Shown here piece by piece: positions 52,050 to 61,166 of a DNA stretch of 64,000 nt. The stretch is from Chryseobacterium sediminis (GTDB taxonomy: Bacteria > Bacteroidota > Bacteroidia > Flavobacteriales > Weeksellaceae): contig NZ_VUNZ01000001.1 of NCBI RefSeq assembly GCF_008386505.1, positions 1,853,937 to 1,917,936 of the forward strand, written 5' to 3'. Every line of letters begins with the position of its first letter. The stretch's first letter is position 1. The translations under genes and the position numbers were made by a program. Under the pieces are notes generated by a model that saw only the letters and a list, made by a program, of their open reading frames with translations, was not told where the DNA came from and searched no databases.

Positions 52050-53468
52050 ATGATAATTAATCTTAATCAAAATAAGAATTTAAAACTTTTCAAAATAATT
52101 TCTGAAGCAGCAGAAAGGAATAATCAGTCTGTATATATTGTGGGCGGTTATGTTCGTGACCTTCTGATGAAAAGAAAAGCTTCCACAGATATAGACTTTG
52201 TAACGGAACAAAGCGGTATTGAGCTTGCCCAGAATGTGGCTCAGGATATAGATCCTAAATTAAAAGTTTCTGTATTCAAAACGTATGGAACTGCTATGAT
52301 CAAGTATAAAGAACTTGATCTTGAATTTGTGGGAGCCAGAAAGGAAAGCTACACCGAAAACAGCAGAAAACCTGAAGTGGAAGGTGGAAGCCTGGAAGAT
52401 GACCAGAAAAGAAGAGATTTCACCATCAATGCGATGGCTATTTCTTTAAATAAAGATAATTTCGGAGAACTGATTGATCCTTTCAATGGAGTTGAAGATC
52501 TTGAAAAAGGAATTTTAAGAACTCCTTTAGAGCCAGCTCAAACCTATTCTGATGATCCGTTGAGAATGATGAGAGCCGTGCGTTTTGCTTCAACTTTAAA
52601 TTTTAAAATAGAAGAAAATTCCCTGCAGGCCATTCAGCAGGAAGCTGAAAGAATCAAGATTGTTTCTATGGAGAGAATCATGGTAGAATTCAACAAAATC
52701 ATGCTTTCTGAAAAGCCATCTATCGGATTGAGACTGATGGAGCAAACCGGTCTTATGAAACTGATTATTCCGGAACTGATAGAATTAAAGGGAGTGGAAG
52801 AAGTGGAAGGCCAGACTCACAAAGATAATTTTTACCATACACTGGAAGTTGTAGATAATATTTCTGTGAATACAGATAATCTTTGGCTTCGTTGGTCTGC
52901 CCTGCTTCATGATATTGGTAAAGCACCTACGAAAAAATTTGTAGAGGGTACAGGATGGACGTTTCACGGTCATGAGTTTTTAGGCTCAAAAATGACCAAG
53001 ACCCTTTTCCAGCGATTAAAATTACCTTTGGGAAGCGACATGAAATATGTTCAGAAAATGGTAAAACTTTCATCAAGACCCATTGCATTAATCACTGATG
53101 ATGCTTCAGATTCTGCATTGCGAAGACTCTTATTTGATGCCGGAGAAAATCTGGAAGATCTTTTCACACTTTGTAAAGCCGATATTACGACTAAAAACTC
53201 TAAGAAGCAGGAAAAATTCAAAAGAAACTTTGAATATGTAGCGGTAAAGATCAAAGAAGTGGAAGAAAAAGATCAGGTAAGAAATTTTCAGCCTCCTATT
53301 ACCGGTGAAGAAATCATGGAGATGTTTAATCTTAAGCCGGGCCGCGAAATCGGTATCTTAAAAGAGAAAGTGAAAGAAGCTATTCTTGAAGGTGAAATCC
53401 CCAATGAAAAAGAAGAAGCCACAAAATTTGTGATTGCCGAAGCTGAAAAACTGGGATTAACAATATAA
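52050..53468 (+). CDS. cca: CCA tRNA nucleotidyltransferase with HD domain
   Basis: 472 aa from the ATG at 52050 (a TTG at 52032 opens the frame). Class II poly(A)-polymerase head: VYIVGGYVRDLLM (GGxVRD) and STDIDFV (DxD catalytic Asp pair), then RRDFTINAMAI and the ADPRMMRAVRFA-type stretch SDDPLRMMRAVRFAS. An HD domain (about 250-330; ALLHDIGKAPT) is attached, as in Cca proteins with 2-prime,3-prime phosphodiesterase activity. It adds or repairs the CCA end of tRNAs. A very stable terminator follows. Confidence 0.94.
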   Translation: MIINLNQNKNLKLFKIISEAAERNNQSVYIVGGYVRDLLMKRKASTDIDFVTEQSGIELAQNVAQDIDPKLKVSVFKTYGTAMIKYKELDLEFVGARKESYTENSRKPEVEGGSLEDDQKRRDFTINAMAISLNKDNFGELIDPFNGVEDLEKGILRTPLEPAQTYSDDPLRMMRAVRFASTLNFKIEENSLQAIQQEAERIKIVSMERIMVEFNKIMLSEKPSIGLRLMEQTGLMKLIIPELIELKGVEEVEGQTHKDNFYHTLEVVDNISVNTDNLWLRWSALLHDIGKAPTKKFVEGTGWTFHGHEFLGSKMTKTLFQRLKLPLGSDMKYVQKMVKLSSRPIALITDDASDSALRRLLFDAGENLEDLFTLCKADITTKNSKKQEKFKRNFEYVAVKIKEVEEKDQVRNFQPPITGEEIMEMFNLKPGREIGILKEKVKEAILEGEIPNEKEEATKFVIAEAEKLGLTI

Positions 53469-53487
53469 TTCAATTGATAAATAATAA

Positions 53488-53526
53488 AAGCCCGGCGGGA
53501 TGTTCCATCCCGCCGGGCTTTTTTGT
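53488..53526 (+). terminator. Strong terminator after cca
   Basis: Perfect 15-bp GC-rich stem AAGCCCGGCGGGATG/CATCCCGCCGGGCTT-type with four-base loop and six T residues. Confidence 0.93.
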
Positions 53527-53537
53527 TCACTATGAAA

Positions 53538-53576
53538 ACAAAAGCCGGCCGGTTTCAAAAGAAACCGGCCGGAAAA
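53538..53576 (-). terminator. Terminator of the cobalamin-uptake operon
   Basis: Perfect 12-bp stem CCGGCCGGTTTC/GAAACCGGCCGG (53545-53572) with a T-rich minus-strand tail, about 55 bases past the stop of the lipoprotein gene. Confidence 0.85.
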
Positions 53577-53627
53577 AAACACAAATGATGAAAAAATAAA
53601 AAATTATTTTTTATATACTGTAAAGTA

Positions 53628-54686
53628 TTATGGATTCAGGTAAGTACCGTTAGCACCAAGACCTCCTGTTTTAAGAGATCCCATTTTGCTCCCTGTAGCT
53701 GCTGAATATATTACCATTTCACTTTCTTCTGTGAACTTCTTAACGTCTGATGCAAAGATTCTTCCGTCAATAACGTTGAATCCATAAAGCGTATAATAAA
53801 GACCACCATCCGCAGCTGTTAATAATGGGCTTGCAGGAATTGTTGGTGTAGCTAAGCCTGTTGTATACACTTTATTGGCAGAGCTGAAGTAGAATTTATC
53901 ATTATCAATCTGAAGATTGGTAGCATTAGGAATTCCTGTCAGGGTAATTACCGGTGTCACGGTTCCTGTGCTTGTAATCTTGTAGATATAAGAATCTGTA
54001 GCTGTTGAAGAAATAGTGTAAACATTAGATTTATAAGATACTGTGTTTCCAATCTGACCATTCGGAATGGTAATTTCAGTTTTAGCATCATTGTTGGAAG
54101 TATTGATATACGTAATTTTATTTCCAAATCCTGATGAAGCATTCTGTACAAAAACATTACCTCCTGCTTCTACCGTTTTGTCAGAAACTTCAGTCATACT
54201 GATTTTGCTTACAAATGAATAGTCAGAAGCTTTATACTTTGTTACACTTTGAGTATTGGCAACGAAATTAGTATTGGCAACATAGATAAAGCCATTAGCA
54301 AAAGTAATTCCTCTTGGATTATCAAGCTGATCTGTAATCACTGCTAATTTCTTGAATGTATAACGGTCTACTACAACAATTTTGTTCGAGTTGTTAATCA
54401 CAAGATAAGCCTTATTTCCGTCAAGACCAATCGTCTGAAGAACGTCACCAAGAATTTCTTTATTGTTGTTATAACCGTACACATCATCCTGTTTCAGACT
54501 CAAATCTCTTGTCAGGAATGTTACTTTAGCTCCCTGACTATTGAAGTTACCTTCATTAGAGATAAAATATCCGTTCTGGTAAGTGATCGGAGACATGTCA
54601 AACTCCGCAGAATCGCTTGTACATGAGGACATGTTAAATAATAACACTACTGCAAATAGTACAGTTAAAAGTTTAGTTATTTTCAT
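53628..54686 (-). CDS. Beta-propeller lipoprotein, BtuG-like cobalamin-binding partner
   Basis: 352 aa. Lipobox NMSSC, Cys22. The mature region has seven blade-like repeats (YLVINNSNKIVVVDRYTFK, PRGITFANGFIYVANTNF, and others), the DUF5074/YncE-like propeller. BtuG of Bacteroides is a surface lipoprotein of this fold that binds vitamin B12 very tightly and passes it to BtuB. Here the gene follows a BtuB-like receptor gene by 20 bases, within a cobalamin-riboswitch operon. The BtuG role is inferred from fold and context; residue-level identity to BtuG was not tested. Confidence 0.8.
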   Translation of the reverse strand: MKITKLLTVLFAVVLLFNMSSCTSDSAEFDMSPITYQNGYFISNEGNFNSQGAKVTFLTRDLSLKQDDVYGYNNNKEILGDVLQTIGLDGNKAYLVINNSNKIVVVDRYTFKKLAVITDQLDNPRGITFANGFIYVANTNFVANTQSVTKYKASDYSFVSKISMTEVSDKTVEAGGNVFVQNASSGFGNKITYINTSNNDAKTEITIPNGQIGNTVSYKSNVYTISSTATDSYIYKITSTGTVTPVITLTGIPNATNLQIDNDKFYFSSANKVYTTGLATPTIPASPLLTAADGGLYYTLYGFNVIDGRIFASDVKKFTEESEMVIYSAATGSKMGSLKTGGLGANGTYLNP

Positions 54687-54706
54687 AATTTATTCAATTT
54701 TAATTT

Positions 54707-56533
54707 TTAAAAATTTATTGCTGCGTATACACTATAGTTTCTTTTCGGTAAAGGATAGAAAGAAACTGTTTTATAGTAGGTATTTGTTAGATTATTCACT
54801 TTGAACCCTAAGGTATATTTTTTTGCTAAGGTTGCAGAAACTCCCATATTTAAAAGAAAATAAGGATCAATGGCGTCTGATCTTTTTTCGTCACTTGTGG
54901 TATAGGTAACACCATTCAGTAATCCCTGTGCAAAAAACTTAAAGAAACCGTATTCATAATCTACATTAGCAGTTCCTCTATGCATAGGAACATACGGTCT
55001 TTGCATCTTCGTTTCCTTATCAATAGATCTTGCATAATAGTATCCTGCATTCGCCCGGATTTTATGATTTCCCAATTGTTTGTTGAAAGACAGTTGAGAT
55101 TCCAATCCGTAAGATTCAGATTTATTGACATTAAATGCCTGCCAGTAGCCCAAAGCAGTAGGCAGCCATACAATAAGGTCTGTCACATTCATATAATAAG
55201 GAGATAACGTAAGTCTGAAATCTCCCACCTTGAACTCATTCGTCATATCTACCTGAGTAGAAGTTTCCGGTCTCAGATCTTTATTTCCTCCCGGCTCATA
55301 ATAAATATCATTAAATGACGGATATCTGAAGTTTTTTGACACGTTAACGCTTACATCATACCATTTTGCAGCACTCCATTTTCCGGAGAATGAATACATA
55401 AATGGCGACTTCACATCTTCCACAAAATCTTTCTTGAATCCACCTTCAAAGCGCAGGTCTTTTGTTGCAAAATACCTCAACAATCCGGAAACAGAGCCAA
55501 TATTTCTACTGACACTGGAGATTCCGCTTTGGTATCCTTCACCTTTATTGATCTGAAATTCTCCGATAAGATTAAAATTCCATTTAGAATTCAGGAAATA
55601 ATTGAAATCATTTTTAAAGATATAATTCTTACCTGTTCCGCCACTGGATTTAGGTTGGTTTAAAGAACCGAAATACTGAAAATTCTCTTCTGTATAGGCT
55701 GCTCTGAGAGAGTTGCTAAACTTTGCTTTGTTCCAGTCCCAGGAAAGAAGGCTTCTTATACTTTGGGTTTTATATTTTGTTTTTGTTCCCGTTTCTTCAT
55801 ACACAGGATAATGTTGTGAAGAATCAAAGAACTGGCTCTGCCAAGAAATTTTATGCTCGTTCGTAATTTTGTAGGATGCTCCTGCATTGAACGTTGTATT
55901 GTAATAATTTCCGTTTCTGTTGATGTAATTCAGATCACTTACCTCATAATTATTTTCGCTTACAGAATAATTTCCGGAAGCTTTAAAGCTGAACTTATCA
56001 TTGCTGTAAGATCCTTTTACAAAATTATTATAGGTATTAAAAGAAGCTACTTCCGAAAATAAAGAACCATGGAAACCTTTGTTAAAATCAAGGGTATTAT
56101 TGAGGTGAATACTTCCTCCGATAGCACCACTTCCGTACACTACACTTCCTCCGCCGGCTTTTATACCGATCTGGTCATACCCGAACAGAGCAATATTATT
56201 GATATCTCCCTGTCCTAAAAAACTGGAGTTGATATTAATTCCATTCCATACAAATGCGGTCTGTTGGGCAGTAGTTCCCCGGAAAGAGGGCGAAGAAACA
56301 GCTCCACGGCCATTTTCTTTAATAAAAACCTGTGACTGAAATCTCAGAAGTTCTGAAAGATTACTTGAATTTTTCTCGGCTTCTTCTGCCGAAATCGTTT
56401 TTACGGGATGAAAAAGCTTCACCCTATTCATCTGGTTGTCGAAGACATAAATAGTGTCAATGGTTTTCTCTTGTCCAAAAAGAAAACAGCCATAAGATGA
56501 AAAAAGCAGTACTAAAGATCTTTTTATATCCAT
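54707..56533 (-). CDS. btuB: BtuB-like TonB-dependent receptor for cobalamin
   Basis: 608 aa, close to the 590-615 residues usual for BtuB. Signal peptide to about 21 (LFGQ). Plug domain (about 45-150; NLSELLRFQSQVFIKENGRG, SPSFRGTTAQQTAFVWNG and GSGAIGGSIHLNN). Barrel to the end, terminal aromatic strand YSVYAAINF. It lacks the carboxypeptidase-like N-terminal domain of the receptor at 10397. The riboswitch and the beta-propeller lipoprotein downstream give the substrate as a cobalamin. A GGAGG-like sequence lies just before the start, unusually good for this phylum. Confidence 0.88.
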   Translation of the reverse strand: MDIKRSLVLLFSSYGCFLFGQEKTIDTIYVFDNQMNRVKLFHPVKTISAEEAEKNSSNLSELLRFQSQVFIKENGRGAVSSPSFRGTTAQQTAFVWNGININSSFLGQGDINNIALFGYDQIGIKAGGGSVVYGSGAIGGSIHLNNTLDFNKGFHGSLFSEVASFNTYNNFVKGSYSNDKFSFKASGNYSVSENNYEVSDLNYINRNGNYYNTTFNAGASYKITNEHKISWQSQFFDSSQHYPVYEETGTKTKYKTQSIRSLLSWDWNKAKFSNSLRAAYTEENFQYFGSLNQPKSSGGTGKNYIFKNDFNYFLNSKWNFNLIGEFQINKGEGYQSGISSVSRNIGSVSGLLRYFATKDLRFEGGFKKDFVEDVKSPFMYSFSGKWSAAKWYDVSVNVSKNFRYPSFNDIYYEPGGNKDLRPETSTQVDMTNEFKVGDFRLTLSPYYMNVTDLIVWLPTALGYWQAFNVNKSESYGLESQLSFNKQLGNHKIRANAGYYYARSIDKETKMQRPYVPMHRGTANVDYEYGFFKFFAQGLLNGVTYTTSDEKRSDAIDPYFLLNMGVSATLAKKYTLGFKVNNLTNTYYKTVSFYPLPKRNYSVYAAINF

Positions 56534-56580
56534 ACTTTTTTACTTTTCCTCCGAAAGCAATCTGTTTTTTTATTATAATT

Positions 56581-56727
56581 CTGGCAGGTCTCCTGACTTT
56601 CGCATTCTGCTCCTTCCCGTTTTAAACAGTGGCTGTTTGCAGAAACTTTTAGTGCGATTTACAGTTGCGGGGACAGTCCGGGAGTTACACCCGATTCCCT
56701 TTTCATTCCAAAATACTGGAAACCAAA
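56581..56727 (-). ncRNA. Cobalamin riboswitch upstream of btuB
   Basis: Minus-strand leader containing the B12-box AGTCAGGAGACCTGCC (plus 56583-56598), the conserved core CTGTCCCCGCAACTGTA (plus 56660-56677 region) and GGTGTAACTCCCGGA (plus 56677-56691), preceded by AAAGGGAATC. These are the defining parts of the cobalamin riboswitch in their normal order. It ends about 47 bases before the btuB start; cobalamin binding should lower btuB-btuG expression. Confidence 0.95.
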
Positions 56728-56734
56728 ATTTTTG

Positions 56735-56764
56735 CAAAGATAGTTTTTTATATGTATTTGCCAA
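56735..56764 (-). promoter_or_regulatory. Promoter of the cobalamin riboswitch-btuB-btuG operon
   Basis: Minus-strand TTG (plus 56762-56764), a 19-base spacer and TATCTTTG (plus 56735-56742), a full match to the phylum consensus. Predicted transcription start is near 56728, immediately before the riboswitch. Confidence 0.8.
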
Positions 56765-56815
56765 AAACCGGACTTATCCATCAAAATCCTATCTTTTGTC
56801 ATGTAAACGAAAAAA

Positions 56816-56849
56816 GAATAGCTGCTTTCAATATTGAAAACAGCCATTC
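56816..56849 (-). terminator. Terminator of the HAF-repeat gene
   Basis: Imperfect 14-bp stem (GAATGGCTGTTTTC with GAAAGCAGCTATTC) and a T run on the minus strand; it isolates the cobalamin operon from the gene upstream. Confidence 0.8.
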
Positions 56850-56876
56850 ATCCCACTACTTTACTATTTATATATG

Positions 56877-58190
56877 TTATTTTTTTATAAACTTATAAGC
56901 CTGTTGCTTTTCTCCCTTCACTTGATATTGCAGAATATAATCACCTTTTGACAAGGATGAAACATCAATCTGTCCTTCCACAGTATTGAATGATTTCACC
57001 CTTTGCCCAACCAAATTGTAAATTTCTGCTTTCTCTATTTTTCCTGTTCCTTTAAAATATAGGATGCCAGCAACCGGATTAGGATAAATACCTATGTTGC
57101 TTTTCTCCTTTACTGTATCATTTACTGATAAAAATTCTGAAGTATCCAGATAAAAAGCGACCATTTGACCTGAAGCGTTCGTACCCGTTCCCGCAATCTT
57201 TTTTCCATCCTGAGAAATGGCTAAAGGAAGTCCCATCGTTACTCCATTCGTTGCAATTCCTAAGGATACTGCATAATCATTCAGGTTAACTCTTCCGGTT
57301 GCCGAGGTCCAGATAAAACCTTCTCCCGACATTGGAGGCGCTCCAAATGCTCTGTAATATCCAATAACTTTTGTTCCATCAGCTGAAATTCCCGTTGCTC
57401 CCCCTTTAAAACTGAAAGAAGCATTAGGATGCGTTATATAGGTCAGCCCGCTTGCAGCATTCCAAACATAAGGATTCGGATTTGCTGATCCAATGATGGT
57501 ATTTCCGTCCGCAGAAATTCCTCCAGCTTCCCCTACATTATTCCCGTTATTATCTGTGATGAAGCTTTCTACTCCATCCTGCCATTTTGCACCACTTCTT
57601 GTTCCGTTTGATTCATCCTGCCATCCTACAATCACTGTGCCTGAAGCATTGATTGCATTTGCTCTGGAACTACGCCCGGAAACTATACTTCCCAGATCTA
57701 CCATTCCGTTTACTGCATCCCATTTTACAGCATGTGCATTGGCCGCAGTGAGGAATCCTAGCCCTACGATGATATTTCCGTTGGGTGACATTCCCCATGT
57801 AGAACTTACACTGCCATCCCAGCCGGTAGGAACCAACCCGCCCCTGTTTACCCATGTAGAAGCAGCCACATCATAAGTCGATATTTCATTAAATCCTGTT
57901 GTTACATTTGTAACGGAAGACGATATTTTAGTTCCGTCATTTGAAACAATAGTTCTGCCTGCAGCCGGATATCCGTTTGATATTGAACCTATTTGTACAA
58001 GTCCTCCTGCTGCATTCCATTTATATACTCCTCCTGCACTTGTATGCATACTCACCACTCCATTATCCGAAACTGCACCTACATTATAATTTCCCAAACC
58101 TATTACTGTAAGCTGAGCTTCAGCAATACCAAATTTCAGAAAAAGACCAGCCGTCAATATTTTCATTGACATTCTGTAAATTTTTTTCAT
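56877..58190 (-). CDS. HAF-repeat extracellular protein with T9SS sorting domain
   Basis: 437 aa. Signal peptide to about 25 (GIAEAQ). A ladder of about seven HAF-type repeats (SNDGTKISSSVTN, SPNGNIIVGLGFLTA, NASGTVIVGWQDES, SADGNTIIGSANP, SADGTKVIGYYRA, SQDGKKIAGTGTN) gives a beta-propeller-like body. A type A T9SS sorting domain closes it (GIYPNPVAGILYF, KAEIYNLVGQRVKSF, LSKGDYILQY). It should be secreted or anchored at the cell surface; binding partner unknown. Confidence 0.85.
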   Translation of the reverse strand: MKKIYRMSMKILTAGLFLKFGIAEAQLTVIGLGNYNVGAVSDNGVVSMHTSAGGVYKWNAAGGLVQIGSISNGYPAAGRTIVSNDGTKISSSVTNVTTGFNEISTYDVAASTWVNRGGLVPTGWDGSVSSTWGMSPNGNIIVGLGFLTAANAHAVKWDAVNGMVDLGSIVSGRSSRANAINASGTVIVGWQDESNGTRSGAKWQDGVESFITDNNGNNVGEAGGISADGNTIIGSANPNPYVWNAASGLTYITHPNASFSFKGGATGISADGTKVIGYYRAFGAPPMSGEGFIWTSATGRVNLNDYAVSLGIATNGVTMGLPLAISQDGKKIAGTGTNASGQMVAFYLDTSEFLSVNDTVKEKSNIGIYPNPVAGILYFKGTGKIEKAEIYNLVGQRVKSFNTVEGQIDVSSLSKGDYILQYQVKGEKQQAYKFIKK

Positions 58191-58345
58191 ATTTTATTAT
58201 ATTTAGCTTTTTGAATTGGTGAAAACAATATTAAAACAATATTTACCTTATTCAAAGAAAGAGACTTTCATAATTCGTGAATTTCAAAAGAGATTAATTT
58301 TTAAATAATTAATAATCAAACAGATACAAAAACATCATTTTGAAT

Positions 58346-59974
58346 ATGGATTTTACCAGAACTATTCAAAAAAACACAAAAAACAAATTATCAGGACAAA
58401 AATTATTTCAAAATAGCAGAAAAATCTTACTGCTTATTTTTATTTTCAGCTCACTTATTACCAATGGACAGTCCAGTCCGGATTTTAATCTTTTAGCAGA
58501 TAAGGCATTTCTGAAATTGTATCAGAATTCTGACGAATGCATCACTTATACTCAGGGAATCCTTGTAAGCGATCAGAATACAGAGCATAAAATTGTACTT
58601 CAAAACATTATTTCACAAGCTTTTGCCATGAAAGGTGATTACGTACAATCTGTGAATATTTTTGCTCAGAAAGAAGATACTGATCAAAAAAACGAGCTTT
58701 CTTATTTTATGCAGATTTTCAGTGATTATAATCTTGCTGATCAGTATCAGAATCTGGGTCTGTACAATCAGTCAAAAAGAATCATCACCCATCTTTTATC
58801 TGATCAAAAGCTTCTTAAAAGTAATGATCCTGCATTAAGAATAACCACCGCAAAGCTTTACCAACTGCAAGCTCTGAACTCAGGAATCAACAGAGATTAT
58901 CCTGCAGCATTCAAAAATCTTGATAAAAGCAATCATTACCTCAGCGATCATAATGAAGAAAATAGAATATTAAAAATGGAAAACAGAATTTTCCGTTCTT
59001 CTTATCTGCTGAAGCAAAATAAACTGACTGAATACAATCTGCTTATAGAAAGTATCATTTCCGATCTTGAACAGCAGAAAAACCAGCCATTTTTGTTAGG
59101 TCTGGCATATGAAAATCTTTCCCAGTACTACTTTTTGAAACAGGATTATACCGCATCTGTTAAAAAGCTGGAAGCCGGACTTTCATTGATTGAAAATCTA
59201 CCCTTCAACAACTTAAAAATTAAAATCTACGAATCGCTCTCCCGCTGTTATTATGCACTTCATGATGATGCAAAATACCACCAGTACAATAAGCTTTATA
59301 ATGAACTGAAAACCAAAACAGATTCCAGTTCAAGAGAAGGAATCCGATATATTGTAAAACTTGTTGAAACCAATCAGAATAAAAATATCGAGTTTCAAAA
59401 GCTGATGTTCCTTAAATCTTTTTTGCCTTTAGCTCTCACACTATTTCTAATAGTTATTGGCCTTCTCACCTATTTTTTAATGATTAAAAGCAAAAATAAA
59501 GATTTAAAAAAGCAATTTGATTTCTTTGAAAAACAGAACAATGAGAAACCTCAACCTATCTTATTAAACAAGGTTTCTACAACGGCAAAAGATTCCGGCT
59601 CTACCAAAATATCAAGAGAAAAAGAAGATGAAATTCTACAAAAGCTTGAAGAGTTTGAAAAATCTGACGGATATCTGAATAAAAATATGTCCCTGTCTAT
59701 GCTTTCTTCTCAAATGGAAATCAATACAAAATACCTTTCGGAAGTGATTAATAATAAAGAGAAAAACTTCAACGGATACATCAACAAGCTTAGGATCAAC
59801 CATATTGTACAGCTATTAAGGAACGATTCTACTTTTCTACATTATAAAGTAAGTTATCTTGCTGAATATTCGGGGTTTTCATCGCACAGCGCCTTTACAA
59901 CCGTTTTCAAATCTGTTACCGGAATGTCTCCCAATGCCTATATTCAGGAAATCAGTAAAACTAAAGCCGTATGA
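58346..59974 (+). CDS. TPR-containing membrane AraC-type regulator
   Basis: 542 aa from the ATG at 58346 (a TTG at 58340 opens the frame). N-terminal hydrophobic anchor (about 30-45), then a TPR-like helical sensor region (about 50-340), a transmembrane helix near 360-382 (FLPLALTLFLIVIGLLTYFL) and a cytoplasmic AraC helix-turn-helix domain (about 430-540; LEEFEKSDGYLNKNMSLSML, VSYLAEYSGFSSHSAFTTVF). The sensor part is therefore outside and the DNA-binding part inside. Found in Bacteroidetes as one-protein signal systems. Stop overlaps the next gene's start (ATGA). Confidence 0.9.
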   Translation: MDFTRTIQKNTKNKLSGQKLFQNSRKILLLIFIFSSLITNGQSSPDFNLLADKAFLKLYQNSDECITYTQGILVSDQNTEHKIVLQNIISQAFAMKGDYVQSVNIFAQKEDTDQKNELSYFMQIFSDYNLADQYQNLGLYNQSKRIITHLLSDQKLLKSNDPALRITTAKLYQLQALNSGINRDYPAAFKNLDKSNHYLSDHNEENRILKMENRIFRSSYLLKQNKLTEYNLLIESIISDLEQQKNQPFLLGLAYENLSQYYFLKQDYTASVKKLEAGLSLIENLPFNNLKIKIYESLSRCYYALHDDAKYHQYNKLYNELKTKTDSSSREGIRYIVKLVETNQNKNIEFQKLMFLKSFLPLALTLFLIVIGLLTYFLMIKSKNKDLKKQFDFFEKQNNEKPQPILLNKVSTTAKDSGSTKISREKEDEILQKLEEFEKSDGYLNKNMSLSMLSSQMEINTKYLSEVINNKEKNFNGYINKLRINHIVQLLRNDSTFLHYKVSYLAEYSGFSSHSAFTTVFKSVTGMSPNAYIQEISKTKAV

Positions 59975-61104
59975 AACTATTTTTAAAAATATTACCCCTG
60001 TTTCTGCTATTCTTTTATCCTTTCGTAAAAGCACAAAAGACACCAGATAGTGTTTTAATTAAAAAAGCCAGACTTGAAATTTATGACAATCCTGATAATA
60101 CAATTAAAATCGGAGAACAGCTTTTAAAGAAATCTCATGATATCAAAACCTCTATTAGTCTTTATATGCTCCTTTCCACAGCTAATATTGCAAAAAGAGA
60201 CTTTGAAGAATCTTTAAAATATATTTTAAAAGCTAAGGAACTGTCACAAAAAACCAACGACTCCAAAAGTCAGGCAAGTGTTCTTATTTCCGTTGCGATT
60301 CAATACCAGCAGATGGAACTTTTCAATAAAAGTCTGGAAACCTTGAACGAGGCGGATCAATATTTAGCCAAAATACCAGAAAAAACACCAGAAAAATATG
60401 TAGAAACAGCGACAAGCTATGCCATAAGGGGAATGATTTATAAGAGTCAGTCTAATTCAGAAATTGCGTTGGAAAAGTTTTTAATTTCAATACAGAACTT
60501 TGATAAAGTACCTTTAAAGAAAACCACCTATTCTAATATGAGTGTAGTGTATTACAATATCGGCTATTGTTATCTTAATCTGAATCAAATTGAGAAAGCA
60601 CAGGAAGCTTTTTCAAAATCTATAGATTATGCACAGAGAAATCACGCCAAAAGCCTGGAGGCATTTGCATTGAAAGGAACTGCTGAAATCCACAAACAAA
60701 AACATGAAAATCAATCTGCTGTAAGGCTTTTATTAAAAGCAGAAAAGCTTTGCAAAAATACTGGAGATCTCATCCTGAACGAAGGAATTTACAAGGAACT
60801 GGCAGATAATTACCTTGCAATGGGAAAACAAAATCTCTATCAGCTGTATAATAAAAAATACCTGGAAATGCGTTTTAAAAGAAAACAAAACGAACTGAAA
60901 TCCATTAATCAGGTTATAGACAATCACAATAAGGAAACTTCTTTAAAAAGCGAAAGGTTAAAAACTTATTACCACGCTATTAAAATTGGGTCGGTTCTGC
61001 TTGGAATAGTTTTTATCAGCATTCTGTTATTTCTTATCACAAAAACCAGAAAACAAAACAGGAAATTTCAGAAAGAAATACAACAGATCATACGCACTTC
61101 ATAG
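59971..61104 (+). CDS. TPR membrane protein, HTH-less paralogue of the upstream regulator
   Basis: 377 aa. Signal/anchor (MKLFLKILPLFLLFFYPFVKAQ region), TPR repeats (about 30-300; EESLKYILKAKELSQKTND, GYCYLNLNQIEKAQEAFSKS) and one transmembrane helix (about 335-357, IKIGSVLLGIVFISILLFLI), then only 20 basic residues. It has the architecture of its neighbour but no AraC domain. The ATGA overlap makes 1:1 production likely, suggesting a hetero-oligomeric sensor or a decoy (inference). Confidence 0.8.
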   Translation: MKLFLKILPLFLLFFYPFVKAQKTPDSVLIKKARLEIYDNPDNTIKIGEQLLKKSHDIKTSISLYMLLSTANIAKRDFEESLKYILKAKELSQKTNDSKSQASVLISVAIQYQQMELFNKSLETLNEADQYLAKIPEKTPEKYVETATSYAIRGMIYKSQSNSEIALEKFLISIQNFDKVPLKKTTYSNMSVVYYNIGYCYLNLNQIEKAQEAFSKSIDYAQRNHAKSLEAFALKGTAEIHKQKHENQSAVRLLLKAEKLCKNTGDLILNEGIYKELADNYLAMGKQNLYQLYNKKYLEMRFKRKQNELKSINQVIDNHNKETSLKSERLKTYYHAIKIGSVLLGIVFISILLFLITKTRKQNRKFQKEIQQIIRTS

Positions 61105-61118
61105 TCTATGGAAAATAA

Positions 61119-61149
61119 AAAAACATTCCCGATTGGGAATGTTTTTTAT
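61119..61149. terminator. Bidirectional terminator
   Basis: Perfect stem AAAACATTCCC/GGGAATGTTTT with GATT loop and T-rich flanks on both strands, between the convergent TPR gene and pafA. Confidence 0.92.
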
Positions 61150-61166
61150 GATGTATAATTTTCAGT

